From assembly GCA_900318685.1 (NCBI GenBank), contig ONLL01000013.1, positions 1 to 64,000 of the forward strand: DNA of 64,000 nucleotides, written 5' to 3'. The notes beneath the pieces are model-generated. The model saw nothing but the letters and a program-made list of their open reading frames with translations, ran no database searches and was not told the origin of the DNA. A program made the position numbers and the translations under genes. The DNA comes from an uncultured Prevotellaceae bacterium. Its GTDB lineage: Bacteria; Bacteroidota; Bacteroidia; Bacteroidales; Bacteroidaceae. Each line of letters begins with the position of its first letter. Position 1 is the first letter of the stretch. This document shows positions 40,510-49,320 of this stretch, piece after piece.

Positions 40510-42768
40510 ATGATACAGACAGTTGTGAAGCGCGACGGACGAATCGTGGGCTTCAACGAACAGAAAATCATGGCTGCTATCCGCAAGGCCATGATGCAGA
40601 CAGACAAGGGTGAGGACGAACACCTGATAAATCTCATAACCGACCATGTGGCTCAACGTGGAAAGGCACAGATGAGCGTGGAGGACATCCAGGACGCCAT
40701 CGAGCTTGAACTCATGAAGTCCAGCCGCAAGGACGTAGCTCAGAAGTACATCGCCTACCGCAACCAGCGCTCCATCGCCCGCAAGGCCAAGACACGCGAC
40801 ATCTTCCTTGACATCGTCAACGTGAAGTCGAACGACATCACCCGAGAGAATGCCAATATGAATGCCGACACCCCCGCCGGCATGATGATGAAGTTCGCAT
40901 CAGAGTCGACAAAGCCCTTCGTCGACGACTACCTACTCTCCGACGAGGCCCGCGATGCTGTGAAGGATAACCTGCTACATATCCACGACAAAGACTACTA
41001 CCCCACCAAGTCGTTCACATGCGTGCAGCATCCGCTCGACCATATCCTCAACTGTGGCTTTATAGCAGGTCATGGTGCCTCGCGCCCTGCCAAGCGCATA
41101 GAGACGGCATCTGTGCTGGCATGCATCTCGATGGAGTGCGCCCAGAACGAGATGCACGGCGGGCAGGCCATACCCGCCTTCGACTTCTATCTAGCCCCCT
41201 TCGTGCGCCTCACATATATAGAAGAGGTGAAATACTTGGAGGACCTCTATGGCAAGGACTTCTCCGCCCTCTACGACGAGCCGCTGATGGACTACCTCAA
41301 GCAGCCGCTTGACGGACTGACCGGCATCGACCGCGTACGCCAGCATGCGATGAATAAGACTGTGGGACGTGTGCATCAGGCTATGGAGGCATTCATTCAT
41401 AACATGAACACTATCCACTCGCGCGGCGGCAACCAGGTGGTGTTTTCCAGCATCAACTACGGCACCGACACCTCTGCTGAGGGACGATGCGTTATGCGCG
41501 AGATACTGCTGTCGACCTACGAAGGCGTGGGCGGCGGCGAGACGGCCATCTTCCCCATACAGATCTGGAAGAAGAAGCGTGGCGTGAACTACCTGCCCGA
41601 GGACCGCAATTTCGACCTCTACCAGCTCGCCTGCAAGGTGACGGCACGGCGTTTCTTCCCCAATTTCCTCAACCTCGACGCCTCGTTCAACCAGACCGAC
41701 GAGTGGCGTGCCGACGACCCCCTGCGTTATGAGCATGAGGTGGCCACAATGGGCTGTCGCACACGCGTGTTCGAGAACCGCTTCGGTCCGAAGACATCTA
41801 TAGGACGCGGCAACATCTCGTTCTCCACCATCAACATCGTGCGGCTCGCAATACAATGCATGAACATCGCCGACAAAGAGCAGCGCATCGGACAGTTCTT
41901 CGCTCGTCTCGACCACATGCTCGAAGTGACGGCCAAGCAGCTCGACGATCGTTACCAGTTCCAAAAGACTGCCCTCGTGAAGCAGTTCCCGCTGCTGATG
42001 AAGAGTCTCTGGATTGGTGCCGACAAGCTATCGCCCAACGACCGCGTGGAGAGCGTAATCAACCAGGGTACGCTGGGCATCGGATTCATCGGACTGGCCG
42101 AATGTCTGGTGGCACTCATCGGAAAGCATCATGGCGAGAGCGAGGAGGCGCAGGAGCTGGGTCTGAAGATTGTGACTTATATGCGCGACCGCGTGAACGA
42201 GTTTTCCGAGCGCTATCATCACAACTACTCGGTGCTGGCCACACCTGCTGAGGGACTGGCAGGCCGCTTTACCAAACGCGACCGCAAGGAGTTCGGATCG
42301 CTCAAAGGCATCACCGACCGCGACTACTACACCAACTCTAACCACGTGCCCGTGTACTATAAATGCTCAGCACGCCACAAGGCTGAGGTGGAAGCTCCCT
42401 ATCACAACCTCACCCGCGGCGGACATATCTTCTACGTAGAGATCGACGGCGATGCCACCCACAACCCTCAGGTCATCATGAGCGTCGTTGACATGATGGA
42501 CCGCCTCGACATGGGCTACGGCAGCGTAAACCACAACCGCAACCGTTGCATGGACTGCGGATATGAGAACGCCACGCCCGACCTCAAGGAATGCCCCCGC
42601 TGCCACTCACATAACATCGACCGTCTGCAGCGCATCACAGGCTACCTCGTGGGAACCACTGACCGATGGAACTCAGGCAAGCTAGCTGAGCTCAACGACC
42701 GCGTCACTCACATCGACGACGGCGATCAGCGACTGTTTGATGATGGAGCATTGAACATGGAACATTGA
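40510..42768 (+). CDS. nrdD: Anaerobic ribonucleoside-triphosphate reductase
   Basis: The 752-residue class III reductase makes deoxynucleotides without oxygen using a glycyl radical. An ATP-cone is at 1-95 (VKRDGRIVGFNEQKIMAAIR). The large catalytic domain follows. A C-terminal zinc site has four cysteines in CMDCGYENATPDLKECPRC (near 676-694), and the radical glycine lies in the RITGYLVG segment after it. The last residues (ALNMEH) and the stop come from a short tandem repeat that also spans the start of nrdG. It is followed directly by its activase. Confidence 0.96.
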   Translation: MIQTVVKRDGRIVGFNEQKIMAAIRKAMMQTDKGEDEHLINLITDHVAQRGKAQMSVEDIQDAIELELMKSSRKDVAQKYIAYRNQRSIARKAKTRDIFLDIVNVKSNDITRENANMNADTPAGMMMKFASESTKPFVDDYLLSDEARDAVKDNLLHIHDKDYYPTKSFTCVQHPLDHILNCGFIAGHGASRPAKRIETASVLACISMECAQNEMHGGQAIPAFDFYLAPFVRLTYIEEVKYLEDLYGKDFSALYDEPLMDYLKQPLDGLTGIDRVRQHAMNKTVGRVHQAMEAFIHNMNTIHSRGGNQVVFSSINYGTDTSAEGRCVMREILLSTYEGVGGGETAIFPIQIWKKKRGVNYLPEDRNFDLYQLACKVTARRFFPNFLNLDASFNQTDEWRADDPLRYEHEVATMGCRTRVFENRFGPKTSIGRGNISFSTINIVRLAIQCMNIADKEQRIGQFFARLDHMLEVTAKQLDDRYQFQKTALVKQFPLLMKSLWIGADKLSPNDRVESVINQGTLGIGFIGLAECLVALIGKHHGESEEAQELGLKIVTYMRDRVNEFSERYHHNYSVLATPAEGLAGRFTKRDRKEFGSLKGITDRDYYTNSNHVPVYYKCSARHKAEVEAPYHNLTRGGHIFYVEIDGDATHNPQVIMSVVDMMDRLDMGYGSVNHNRNRCMDCGYENATPDLKECPRCHSHNIDRLQRITGYLVGTTDRWNSGKLAELNDRVTHIDDGDQRLFDDGALNMEH

Positions 42769-42788
42769 ACATTGAAGATTGAACATTG
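42749..42788. repeat. CATTGAACAT repeats across the nrdD-nrdG junction
   Basis: CATTGAACATGGAACATTGA, then ACATTGAAGATTGAACATTG is a run of degenerate ATTGAACAT units. It supplies the last five residues and stop codon of nrdD and the TTG used as start by nrdG. Confidence 0.75.
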
Positions 42789-43292
42789 CTGCAGATACTA
42801 AACGTTATTGAGGACACGATGGTCGACGGGCCGGGATTCCGCACGGCCATCTACTGCGCAGGGTGCCGCCACCAGTGCCCCGGCTGCCATAACCCGCAGT
42901 CTTGGGACTTCAGTGGTGGGAGGCCTGCCACCACCGACGAGCTGATGCGAATCATCGAGGCCGACCCCTATACGCGTGGAGTAACCTTCACCGGAGGCGA
43001 CCCGATGTACCAGCCCGAGGGCTTCGCCGAGCTCGCTGATGCCATACGGCAGCGCACACCGCAGAAGGACATCTGGTGCTACACGGGCTTCACTTTTGAG
43101 CAGCTGATCACCAACCCCCGCCAGCGGGCGCTGCTCGAACAGATCGATGTGCTCGTCGACGGACCTTTCCTGCGCGAGCAGCGTGACGAGACACTACTCT
43201 TCCGAGGCTCGCGCAACCAGCGCATCATCGACGTGCAGGCATCCCTCGAGGCACGGCAAACCATCACGCTTACCTATACCTCAGCGCTCTAG
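42786..43292 (+). CDS. nrdG: Anaerobic ribonucleotide reductase activating protein
   Basis: The 168-residue radical-SAM activase loads the glycyl radical on NrdD. The iron-sulfur motif CRHQCPGC (C27, C31, C34) fits CxxxCxxC, followed by WDFSGG and FTGGDPMYQ, a SAM-binding glycine stretch. The start is not an ATG: the frame LQILNVIEDTMVDGPGFRT begins at TTG 42786 inside a short repeat, and no in-frame ATG lies closer than M12, which would remove conserved residues. So a TTG start is the best reading, 17 bases after the nrdD stop. Confidence 0.92.
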   Translation: MLQILNVIEDTMVDGPGFRTAIYCAGCRHQCPGCHNPQSWDFSGGRPATTDELMRIIEADPYTRGVTFTGGDPMYQPEGFAELADAIRQRTPQKDIWCYTGFTFEQLITNPRQRALLEQIDVLVDGPFLREQRDETLLFRGSRNQRIIDVQASLEARQTITLTYTSAL

Positions 43293-43361
43293 CATAAGCC
43301 CTCTCACAACCCAGAAAGAAAGAAAAACGTATTTTTCTTTGGTAGTTTGCGCCTTTATTTG

Positions 43362-43369
43362 TACCTTTG
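43362..43369 (+). promoter_or_regulatory. -7 box TACCTTTG for tRNA-Arg
   Basis: TACCTTTG lies 19 bases before the tRNA, with TTTG at 43346-43349 about where a -33 box is expected. Confidence 0.6.
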
Positions 43370-43387
43370 CACCCGAAAACCAACACT

Positions 43388-43459
43388 GCCCTGATAGTTA
43401 AATGGATATAACAAGGCTCTCCTAAAGCTTAGTTCCGAGTTCGATTCTCGGTCGGGGTA
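43388..43459 (+). tRNA. tRNA-Arg (anticodon CCU)
   Basis: The 72-base sequence folds as a cloverleaf: acceptor GCCCTGA with TCGGGGT (two G-U-type pairs), D-loop TAGTTAAATGGATA, anticodon arm AGGCT-CTCCTAA-AGCTT with anticodon CCU, and T-arm CCGAG-TTCGATT-CTCGG. CCA is not encoded. Confidence 0.93.
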
Positions 43460-43527
43460 CAAATAGGTTTTGCAAATCACGTTAAACCACCAGTGCACGC
43501 AAATCACCCGCTTATGGAATAAACACA

Positions 43528-43560
43528 AGCGTTCCGGGAGATTTATACTCTCAGAACGCT
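43528..43560 (+). terminator. Hairpin after tRNA-Arg
   Basis: AGCGTTC...GGGAG and CTC...GAACGCT pair across a short AT loop, 68 bases after the tRNA. No strong T-run follows, so termination is possible but weak. Otherwise 43462-43748 holds no gene I can see. Confidence 0.35.
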
Positions 43561-43748
43561 GAATTTATTTGTTGCAGGTTTGTTCGTTTTCGCTAATCAC
43601 GATTTCATTCTTGTGTTTTGTTTAACATTTTAACTTTCTGGAGTTTGGAAAAGATGGAAACATTGGCCATACAACCCTTCTTGTTGGGACGTACTTTCGG
43701 CTGAATGCACCTTTCATGATCTTGATATTTCCCATTTGATATAAAGTG

Positions 43749-46700
43749 TTAGAATGTTGTGTCTTGAAGCGTCTCGATCATATAGATGGCGTCGAGACTC
43801 CAGAGGGCTGCGTCGTTGGTGCTGATGCCCCACCAGTAGTCGATGGGCGCAGGTACCTGTGGCGGCTCGATGCGGTCGATGCGGAAGGCGGGCGCGCTGG
43901 TGTGCTCGATGCGCCCCCAGAGGTCGCGCCAGGCCTCGGCCGTCAGCTGCGGCGATCGCTTCTGCCAGGCGCTGTAGGCCAGCAGACGCCGTACGGGGAA
44001 CGAGCCTCGCGACATCTGTTTGTAGCGCTGGGCATAGTCGAGCCAGGTGTTGCTGAACTTGGCGGCCAGCCCGGGCCACTGCTTCTCGGCTGAGGGCAAC
44101 AGGGGCAGCAGCTCGTTCATCACCTCGAAGCCTCCCATGATGGTGGCCAGATGATTGGTGGATTTGCGGTTGGGGTCGCCCTCGTAGCTGATGACGCCAG
44201 TGGCAGGGTCGTAGCCCAGGGCAAGATTGCCTGTGAAGAGTCCGTCGCTGAAGTTGCTGACGCTGTTGAGTCCGCTCAGTATCTTGTCGCGATAGCGCAG
44301 GTTGCCTGTTCGCTCCCATTCTGTCATCCAGTTGCCTGCATAGGCCAGCCAGTCGGGTCCGAAGCGCAGGCGTGCCGGGGCTGTGCAGGGGTATTTTTCG
44401 CGTGGCTCGGCCAGTCGCATGGGGTCGAGGTGATAGAGCAGGGTGTCGCAGTCGGTCTGTTGGTGCATCAGTTCACCCGTGCGCTCGTCGGCCGTGAGGT
44501 AATAGTAGAAGCGAAGGAATGCCGACTGCGATATGCGTGCCTCCTTGGCTCCGCATCCCCAGTGGCTGACGTTATGGCGCGATCCCAGCGGTGCGAGCGG
44601 ACCGATGTGATAGGTGTCGACCTCGGCATTGTGGCGTGTCATGGCCTCAGCCATACGCCAGATGTCAGCACGGCCTGTGCGCAGGAACGAGTACCACAGC
44701 CACATGGGTGTGCCCAGCTCAGTATTGTCCCAGGCAAAGCCTCCCACGTCGTAGCGCCACTCGTGGCGCCGTATGTCGTAGGAATGCATGAAGTCGCCGT
44801 AGTTCCAGAATCCGTACCACTTATGCTGCTCCACGGCCTCACGATAGTAGTCGATGTACTGGGCGAGACGACGCTCAACGGCTGATGCCGTGTCAGTGGG
44901 CAGGCTCCAGATGCCGAAGGCCCGCTTCTGATGCAGGTACTCAGGCGTGGGCAGCAGGTGTGGCTCGTCGTCCAGGCGTCGCGCCTGATGACTGACGGCA
45001 GCGCGGTTGGGGCAGCTGCTCTGAGGCAGGAGCCAGAGCGTGGTGGTGCGGCCTATGCCGTAGGGGGTGCTGAGTCCCTCCTGCACATCCTCGTAGCTGG
45101 CGGTCAGGTCGTGGGCGATGGTGTCGTAGTGGCACAGGTTCATAGGCTCGGCATCAGGGCTCCACATGTACATCGTGAGCTCGGCCTCGTTGTTGCGAGC
45201 CTTGTTGACCTGTATGGACGAGGGGTAGGAGCGCCAGAAGTCGTTCATCGCTATGCCCAGCCCTCCCAGCGCATCGCCTACGAAGGCATAGCCGGGTGCT
45301 CGCTGTCCAGTGAAGGTGCCTATCCAAGGCGAACGGCTGGTGGCACGCTTGCGGATGGCGAAGGAATTGTCGGTGAGCTGCGACAGGCGGAAACCGTCCC
45401 ACGAAGCCCAGTTGTCGATGAGCTGGCGGTCGGAGGGACTCATCTCGTCGTAGGCTGCCACGCGCAGTCCCTCCATCTGTCGCTGCTGGGCATTGCGGGT
45501 GAAGAGCGGGCGCCGTCCCTCGAGGGGCTGCACTGACTCGGTCCATACGCCTCCGTTGTCAGTGGCGAAGGCAATGTGGCGGTTGTAGTTCTCAAGGCGC
45601 ATAGGTATGTTGAAACGTATGCCCAATGACGAGATGAAGTCGCTGCCGCAGCCTAGTCCCGGGGCCAGTGAGCAGCTGTCGCCATCGTATATGAAGGTGT
45701 GGACGAGCTTCACCTGCGGGCTGCCCTGATAGAAGTAGAGGCGCACGGTGAAGGGCAGCCACTGGCGCGAGGAGGAGCAATGCTCGCCGTCGAGGCGGAG
45801 GACGGTGGCCACCTGCCCCTTGCGCTCGAGCCGTGCGCTGGTGATGTGTCCTGTGTATGATTGACTGTCGTTGGCTGTGGTGGCCAGAAGGTGTGTTGTG
45901 CTAACCACGCGTCTGCCGTCGATGACGAGGCTGTCGATGATGGCGCTGCCCTGCTTGGGGATGTAGGCCTGCAACTGCTGCGTGGTGACGACTAGCTGGG
46001 AGGAGGTCTCTGTCACCTGCATGCCGGCCTGGGGCTGTTTTTGCTTACCGGCTTTCACCACCTGCAGGTCTTTGCCTGAGGGTGCCACAGCCGCCATTGC
46101 TGCCCATTTCACCGTGCCGTCGGGCCAGGTGGCATTGATCCAGGCATCGGAAGGAGTGCCATCGGAGAGGGCGAGAAGCGACACGTCCTTCACCTCGCCC
46201 TGCTCGAAGGGGATGCCGAAGGTGACGGGCACCGTGTCGGCTTGAGCCTGGTCGGCTCCTATCCAGTGGAGGGGAATGCCCGTGAGCAGCGAGGGCTGGC
46301 GGATGGCTTCTGTGCGGAAATTGGCGATGCGGCAGCGGGAGAGGGTGGTGCGGAAGCCGAACCAGCCGCTGGTGAGCGGCTCTGGGTCGAGATAGCTGAC
46401 GATGCATTCACCGTCGATCCACATCTGCGTGCGTCCGCCTGTTGTCTGCAGCCTGACGTGATACCAGTGGTTGGGCTGCAAGAGGTGGGCGGCATCTGTA
46501 TACTCCCTGAGGATGGCTGGGCGCAGGCTTTCGTCGCCGATGGCCTGCTCGTCGGCCGTATAGCGGCGGAAGCGGGTGGTGGTGTTATGGTTGCCTCCAT
46601 AGCCTAGGTAGTACATCTGCAGAGAGTAGCAGCGGTCGAAGATGCCGCTGCGCCATTTTGCTCTTTTCCAGATGTCGCTGGCGGCAGGGTCGCTGGCCAT

Positions 46701-46994
46701 CCAGAAGCAGTTCATGTCGCTCAGCCGGTCGTCGGCAGTCTGCTGCATCACCTGCACGTCGTACTCTACGGCGCAGTCGGCCTGCAGCTGTTGACGGCGC
46801 CAGAGGGTAAGTCCCTTAGGAGCGAGCAGTTCGCAAGTGTCGCCCTGGAAGGTGACGCGATAGTCGGGCGACTCGGACTCCACTTGCCAGAACTTGTTGA
46901 ACTGGCGCGCGTTGAGTCCTGACTGTGCCTTTGCCACCGTAGCGAACGGCAGCAGAAGGAGCAGCAGGAGGTAGGCTTTTCTTGTAGTAGTCAT
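43749..46994 (-). CDS. Exo-rhamnogalacturonan-lyase-like protein with N-terminal DUF6250 domain
   Basis: The 1081-residue protein has a signal peptide (1-23, FATVAKAQ). An N-terminal beta-sandwich (about 25-225; HWYHVRLQTTGGRTQMWIDG) fits DUF6250, a LamG-like domain. From about 230 it resembles the PcRGLX/YetA group related to PL26 exo-rhamnogalacturonan lyases: VPVTFGIPFEQGEVKDVSLL, WINATWPDGTVKWAAMAAVA, a central beta domain, and an alpha/alpha-barrel-like part with WYGFWNYGDFMHSYD and YDVGGFAWDNTELGTPMWLW. It would attack the pectin rhamnogalacturonan backbone outside the cytoplasm. Lyase activity is inferred. It lies 34 bases after the metallophosphatase gene; no sorting tail is present. 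Confidence 0.72.
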   Translation of the reverse strand: MTTTRKAYLLLLLLLPFATVAKAQSGLNARQFNKFWQVESESPDYRVTFQGDTCELLAPKGLTLWRRQQLQADCAVEYDVQVMQQTADDRLSDMNCFWMASDPAASDIWKRAKWRSGIFDRCYSLQMYYLGYGGNHNTTTRFRRYTADEQAIGDESLRPAILREYTDAAHLLQPNHWYHVRLQTTGGRTQMWIDGECIVSYLDPEPLTSGWFGFRTTLSRCRIANFRTEAIRQPSLLTGIPLHWIGADQAQADTVPVTFGIPFEQGEVKDVSLLALSDGTPSDAWINATWPDGTVKWAAMAAVAPSGKDLQVVKAGKQKQPQAGMQVTETSSQLVVTTQQLQAYIPKQGSAIIDSLVIDGRRVVSTTHLLATTANDSQSYTGHITSARLERKGQVATVLRLDGEHCSSSRQWLPFTVRLYFYQGSPQVKLVHTFIYDGDSCSLAPGLGCGSDFISSLGIRFNIPMRLENYNRHIAFATDNGGVWTESVQPLEGRRPLFTRNAQQRQMEGLRVAAYDEMSPSDRQLIDNWASWDGFRLSQLTDNSFAIRKRATSRSPWIGTFTGQRAPGYAFVGDALGGLGIAMNDFWRSYPSSIQVNKARNNEAELTMYMWSPDAEPMNLCHYDTIAHDLTASYEDVQEGLSTPYGIGRTTTLWLLPQSSCPNRAAVSHQARRLDDEPHLLPTPEYLHQKRAFGIWSLPTDTASAVERRLAQYIDYYREAVEQHKWYGFWNYGDFMHSYDIRRHEWRYDVGGFAWDNTELGTPMWLWYSFLRTGRADIWRMAEAMTRHNAEVDTYHIGPLAPLGSRHNVSHWGCGAKEARISQSAFLRFYYYLTADERTGELMHQQTDCDTLLYHLDPMRLAEPREKYPCTAPARLRFGPDWLAYAGNWMTEWERTGNLRYRDKILSGLNSVSNFSDGLFTGNLALGYDPATGVISYEGDPNRKSTNHLATIMGGFEVMNELLPLLPSAEKQWPGLAAKFSNTWLDYAQRYKQMSRGSFPVRRLLAYSAWQKRSPQLTAEAWRDLWGRIEHTSAPAFRIDRIEPPQVPAPIDYWWGISTNDAALWSLDAIYMIETLQDTTF

Positions 46995-47028
46995 AGTAGA
47001 TGTAGTTTGGTGTTTGCTTGTGTGATTG

Positions 47029-47871
47029 TTATTTCTTGTTGAAGGTCAGCAGTAGCTTACCGATGAAGGCAGCATGCTTGCCGTTCTGGTCGACGGGGAT
47101 AGGGCGTCCGTCGAGGTTGTTGACGTACTGCAGATCCTGGAAGTAGGTGTGGGAGTGGCCGCCCAGCACGAGGTCGACGCCTCGCGTGTTCTCTATCACT
47201 CGGTTGTCAGGATACTCTGTGACTTCCCATCCCAGATGGCTGATGCAGATCACGTAGTCGCACTTCTTTTGGCGCTTCAGGATGTCGACCATCTGCGTGG
47301 TCACCTCGATGGGGTCGAGGAAACGCAGCGGACCGTAGTTCTTGGTGAACACCATCCCCTCCAGTGGCGGGCAGAGGGCGAAGATGCCAATCTTGATGCC
47401 CTTGCGCTTGATGGTGATGTAGGGCTTGACGATGTCTTTCAGCTCTGTATTGGCAAAGTCGTAGTTGGAGCAGACGATGGGGAAGGTGGCTTTCTTGAAG
47501 ATGCGGATCATGTTGTCGAGCCCGAAGTCGAACTCATGATTGCCGATGGTGACAGCATCGTAATGCATCTGGTTCATCAGTCCAATCTCGACATCACCCT
47601 CGAACATCGAGTAGAAAGCCGAGCCCTGTGAGAAGTCACCGCTGTCGAAGAGCAGCAGCTCAGGGTCTTGCGCGCGTTCCTCTTTTAATAAAGCGATACG
47701 TCGCAGGTACCCGCCGCGGTCGGCCACCACCGTGTCGGCCAAGTTCTTGTTCAGCGGCAGGATGGTAGAGTGAGTGTCGTTGGTGTGCAGGATGGTGAGT
47801 GTGCGCTGTTGGGCATAGCACGTGAAGAGTGCGCTGCCTGTTAATAATGTTGTTATGATGAACTTTTTCAT
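47029..47871 (-). CDS. 5'-nucleotidase-type metallophosphatase domain protein
   Basis: The 280-residue protein has a signal peptide (1-20, FTCYAQQ) and the calcineurin-like phosphatase core of 5'-nucleotidases: TILHTNDTHS, LFDSGDFSQGSAF, TIGNHEFDFG, CISHLGW and VLGGHSHTYF, all metal ligands present. It lacks the C-terminal substrate-binding domain, which is a separate gene directly upstream (3 bases). The two should form one periplasmic nucleotidase. An ATG 8 codons earlier (47895) is an equal alternative start. Confidence 0.88.
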   Translation of the reverse strand: MKKFIITTLLTGSALFTCYAQQRTLTILHTNDTHSTILPLNKNLADTVVADRGGYLRRIALLKEERAQDPELLLFDSGDFSQGSAFYSMFEGDVEIGLMNQMHYDAVTIGNHEFDFGLDNMIRIFKKATFPIVCSNYDFANTELKDIVKPYITIKRKGIKIGIFALCPPLEGMVFTKNYGPLRFLDPIEVTTQMVDILKRQKKCDYVICISHLGWEVTEYPDNRVIENTRGVDLVLGGHSHTYFQDLQYVNNLDGRPIPVDQNGKHAAFIGKLLLTFNKK

Positions 47872-47898
47872 AGCGGTATTATTATCGTTTTTCATTGT

Positions 47899-48666
47899 TT
47901 ATTCTCTCACTACGATACGACCTTCTACTTTCGCATCGACTTCCTTACCCTGGGCGTGCTGCGCCTTGAAGTAGTTCATGATGATAAAGCGTGAGTTGTC
48001 GGACTCACCCTGAGGGGAATTCAGGTTCGAGCCGTTCTTGAAGGCCGACAGTCCGTCGTTGCCCTGAGCGAGGTAGTCGATGGTGACGACGCGATAGGCT
48101 CCCTTTGGATCTATCTCCTTGCCATTCAGACGGGCTGACAGCAGCTGTCCGTCGGCAGTGATGACCAACTCCACGCCGTGACTCACACCTTCGCCGCCAC
48201 GTTTGGCAATCTGGCGGAACAGCTCCAGCGTCTGTTCGCCCGTGAGGGTGATGAAGGCGATCTTGTTTTCGAACGGGGCAATGTCGTTGATGTCGCCATA
48301 GGTCACAGTACCCTTCGACAGGGCAGCACGAATGCCGCCGATGTTGTAAATGCCGAAGTCGGGCTGTTCGCCGTAGTCCTTGCCTGCCCACACCATGATG
48401 TCGCTGAGCAGGTTGGAGAGCTCGCCCTCAGGGCGCCGCTTGTCCAGGTCGCGGGCAGCTACGCCCATCACGGGACTCATCACAGAGTCGACCTTCGCTT
48501 TGTAGGGAGCCAGGAAGGCCGTCGCCTGCGCATCGGGGTGGCTGTCATAGCGGCTGTCGACAACGATCCGCTGGCGGCTGACGCTGGCAATCTGATAGTG
48601 GGAAGTGCAGCCCACAGCCCCCATTCCGAGGGCTAACAGGGCAGGAAATAGTGTCGTTTTCTTCAT
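47899..48666 (-). CDS. 5'-nucleotidase C-terminal domain lipoprotein
   Basis: The 255-residue protein has a lipoprotein signal with lipobox GAVGC (near residue 19) and the 5'-nucleotidase C-terminal domain: SPVMGVAARDLDKRRPEGE, LLSDIMVWAG, IYNIGGIRAALSKGTVTYG, APFENKIAFITLTGEQ and VVTIDYLAQGNDG. It should bind the nucleotide and dock to the metallophosphatase made by the next gene. A TAnnTTTG box (48686-48693) precedes it. The ATG at 48672 is an alternative start. Confidence 0.88.
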   Translation of the reverse strand: MKKTTLFPALLALGMGAVGCTSHYQIASVSRQRIVVDSRYDSHPDAQATAFLAPYKAKVDSVMSPVMGVAARDLDKRRPEGELSNLLSDIMVWAGKDYGEQPDFGIYNIGGIRAALSKGTVTYGDINDIAPFENKIAFITLTGEQTLELFRQIAKRGGEGVSHGVELVITADGQLLSARLNGKEIDPKGAYRVVTIDYLAQGNDGLSAFKNGSNLNSPQGESDNSRFIIMNYFKAQHAQGKEVDAKVEGRIVVRE

Positions 48667-48685
48667 ATGCATCAGTATTTTTGTG

Positions 48686-48693
48686 CAAAAATA
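48686..48693 (-). promoter_or_regulatory. -7 box TATTTTTG for the nucleotidase operon
   Basis: The minus strand reads TATTTTTG 20 bases before the start of the 5'-nucleotidase C-terminal gene. Confidence 0.55.
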
Positions 48694-48725
48694 CAAAAAA
48701 GTTTTGTTGTTACCAAATTTTTTCG

Positions 48726-48733
48726 TACCTTTG
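48726..48733 (+). promoter_or_regulatory. -7 box TACCTTTG and rplS leader
   Basis: TACCTTTG is followed by a leader of about 90 bases before rplS (48740-48830) with GC-rich words (CCCGCTTTCGGCG; GAGTTGCCCGC). The leader may hold an L19-binding structure, but I could not match it to a known leader family. Confidence 0.55.
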
Positions 48734-48830
48734 CACCCGCTTTCGGCGTAACCGATGGTGGGAAGATAGGAGAGTTGCCCGCTATGTTGCGTTGGAACGA
48801 TACAACAATTTTATTATTTAATACTTTAAA

Positions 48831-49223
48831 ATGGATTTAATTAAAGTTGCTGAGGAAGCATTTGCAACCAGCAATCGTGCCAAGGCTAAGGAAGCCGGCA
48901 AGAAGTTCGAGGAGTTCGCACCTGGCGACACTATCACCGTTGGTTACAAAATTATCGAGGGTTCGAAGGAGCGCATCCAGCTCTATCGTGGCGTGGTGAT
49001 TAAGATCTGCGGTCACGGTGAGAAGAAGCGTTTCACCGTTCGTAAGATGTCAGGCACCGTGGGTGTGGAGCGTATCTTCCCCCTGGAGTCGCCCAACATC
49101 GACAGCATCGAGGTGAACAAGCACGGTAAGGTGCGTCGCGCCAAGCTGTACTACCTGCGCAAGCTCACGGGTAAGGCTGCCCGCATCAAGGAGAAGCGCG
49201 TTGCTGTGAAGAAAGAGGACTAA
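48831..49223 (+). CDS. rplS: 50S ribosomal protein L19
   Basis: The 130-residue protein matches L19: [60 protein letters not shown] and the basic [20 protein letters not shown]. It lies at the 30S-50S interface. It has about 15 extra residues at the C-terminus ([11 protein letters not shown]) compared with the E. coli protein, usual for Bacteroidetes. It is monocistronic with its own promoter and terminator. Confidence 0.97.
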   Translation: MDLIKVAEEAFATSNRAKAKEAGKKFEEFAPGDTITVGYKIIEGSKERIQLYRGVVIKICGHGEKKRFTVRKMSGTVGVERIFPLESPNIDSIEVNKHGKVRRAKLYYLRKLTGKAARIKEKRVAVKKED

Positions 49224-49246
49224 TCTCAACCCTTACAGGTATCAAG

Positions 49247-49277
49247 CACCGATGGCCCAGCGGCTGTCGGTGTTTTT
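49247..49277 (+). terminator. Rho-independent terminator of rplS
   Basis: CACCGA (49247-49252) pairs with TCGGTG (49267-49272), with inner GCC/GGC pairing, and is followed by TTTTTGTGTTTG. Confidence 0.75.
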
Positions 49278-49320
49278 GTGTTTGTATGCTCTTGGCAGGA
49301 GTAATTATTGGTGCAGGAGC

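Noticed and set aside
43462-43748. Small gene after tRNA-Arg
   Set aside because: The only short frame (METLAIQPFLLGRTFG) is 16 codons with no supporting signal; a fragment of an inserted element is possible but cannot be supported.
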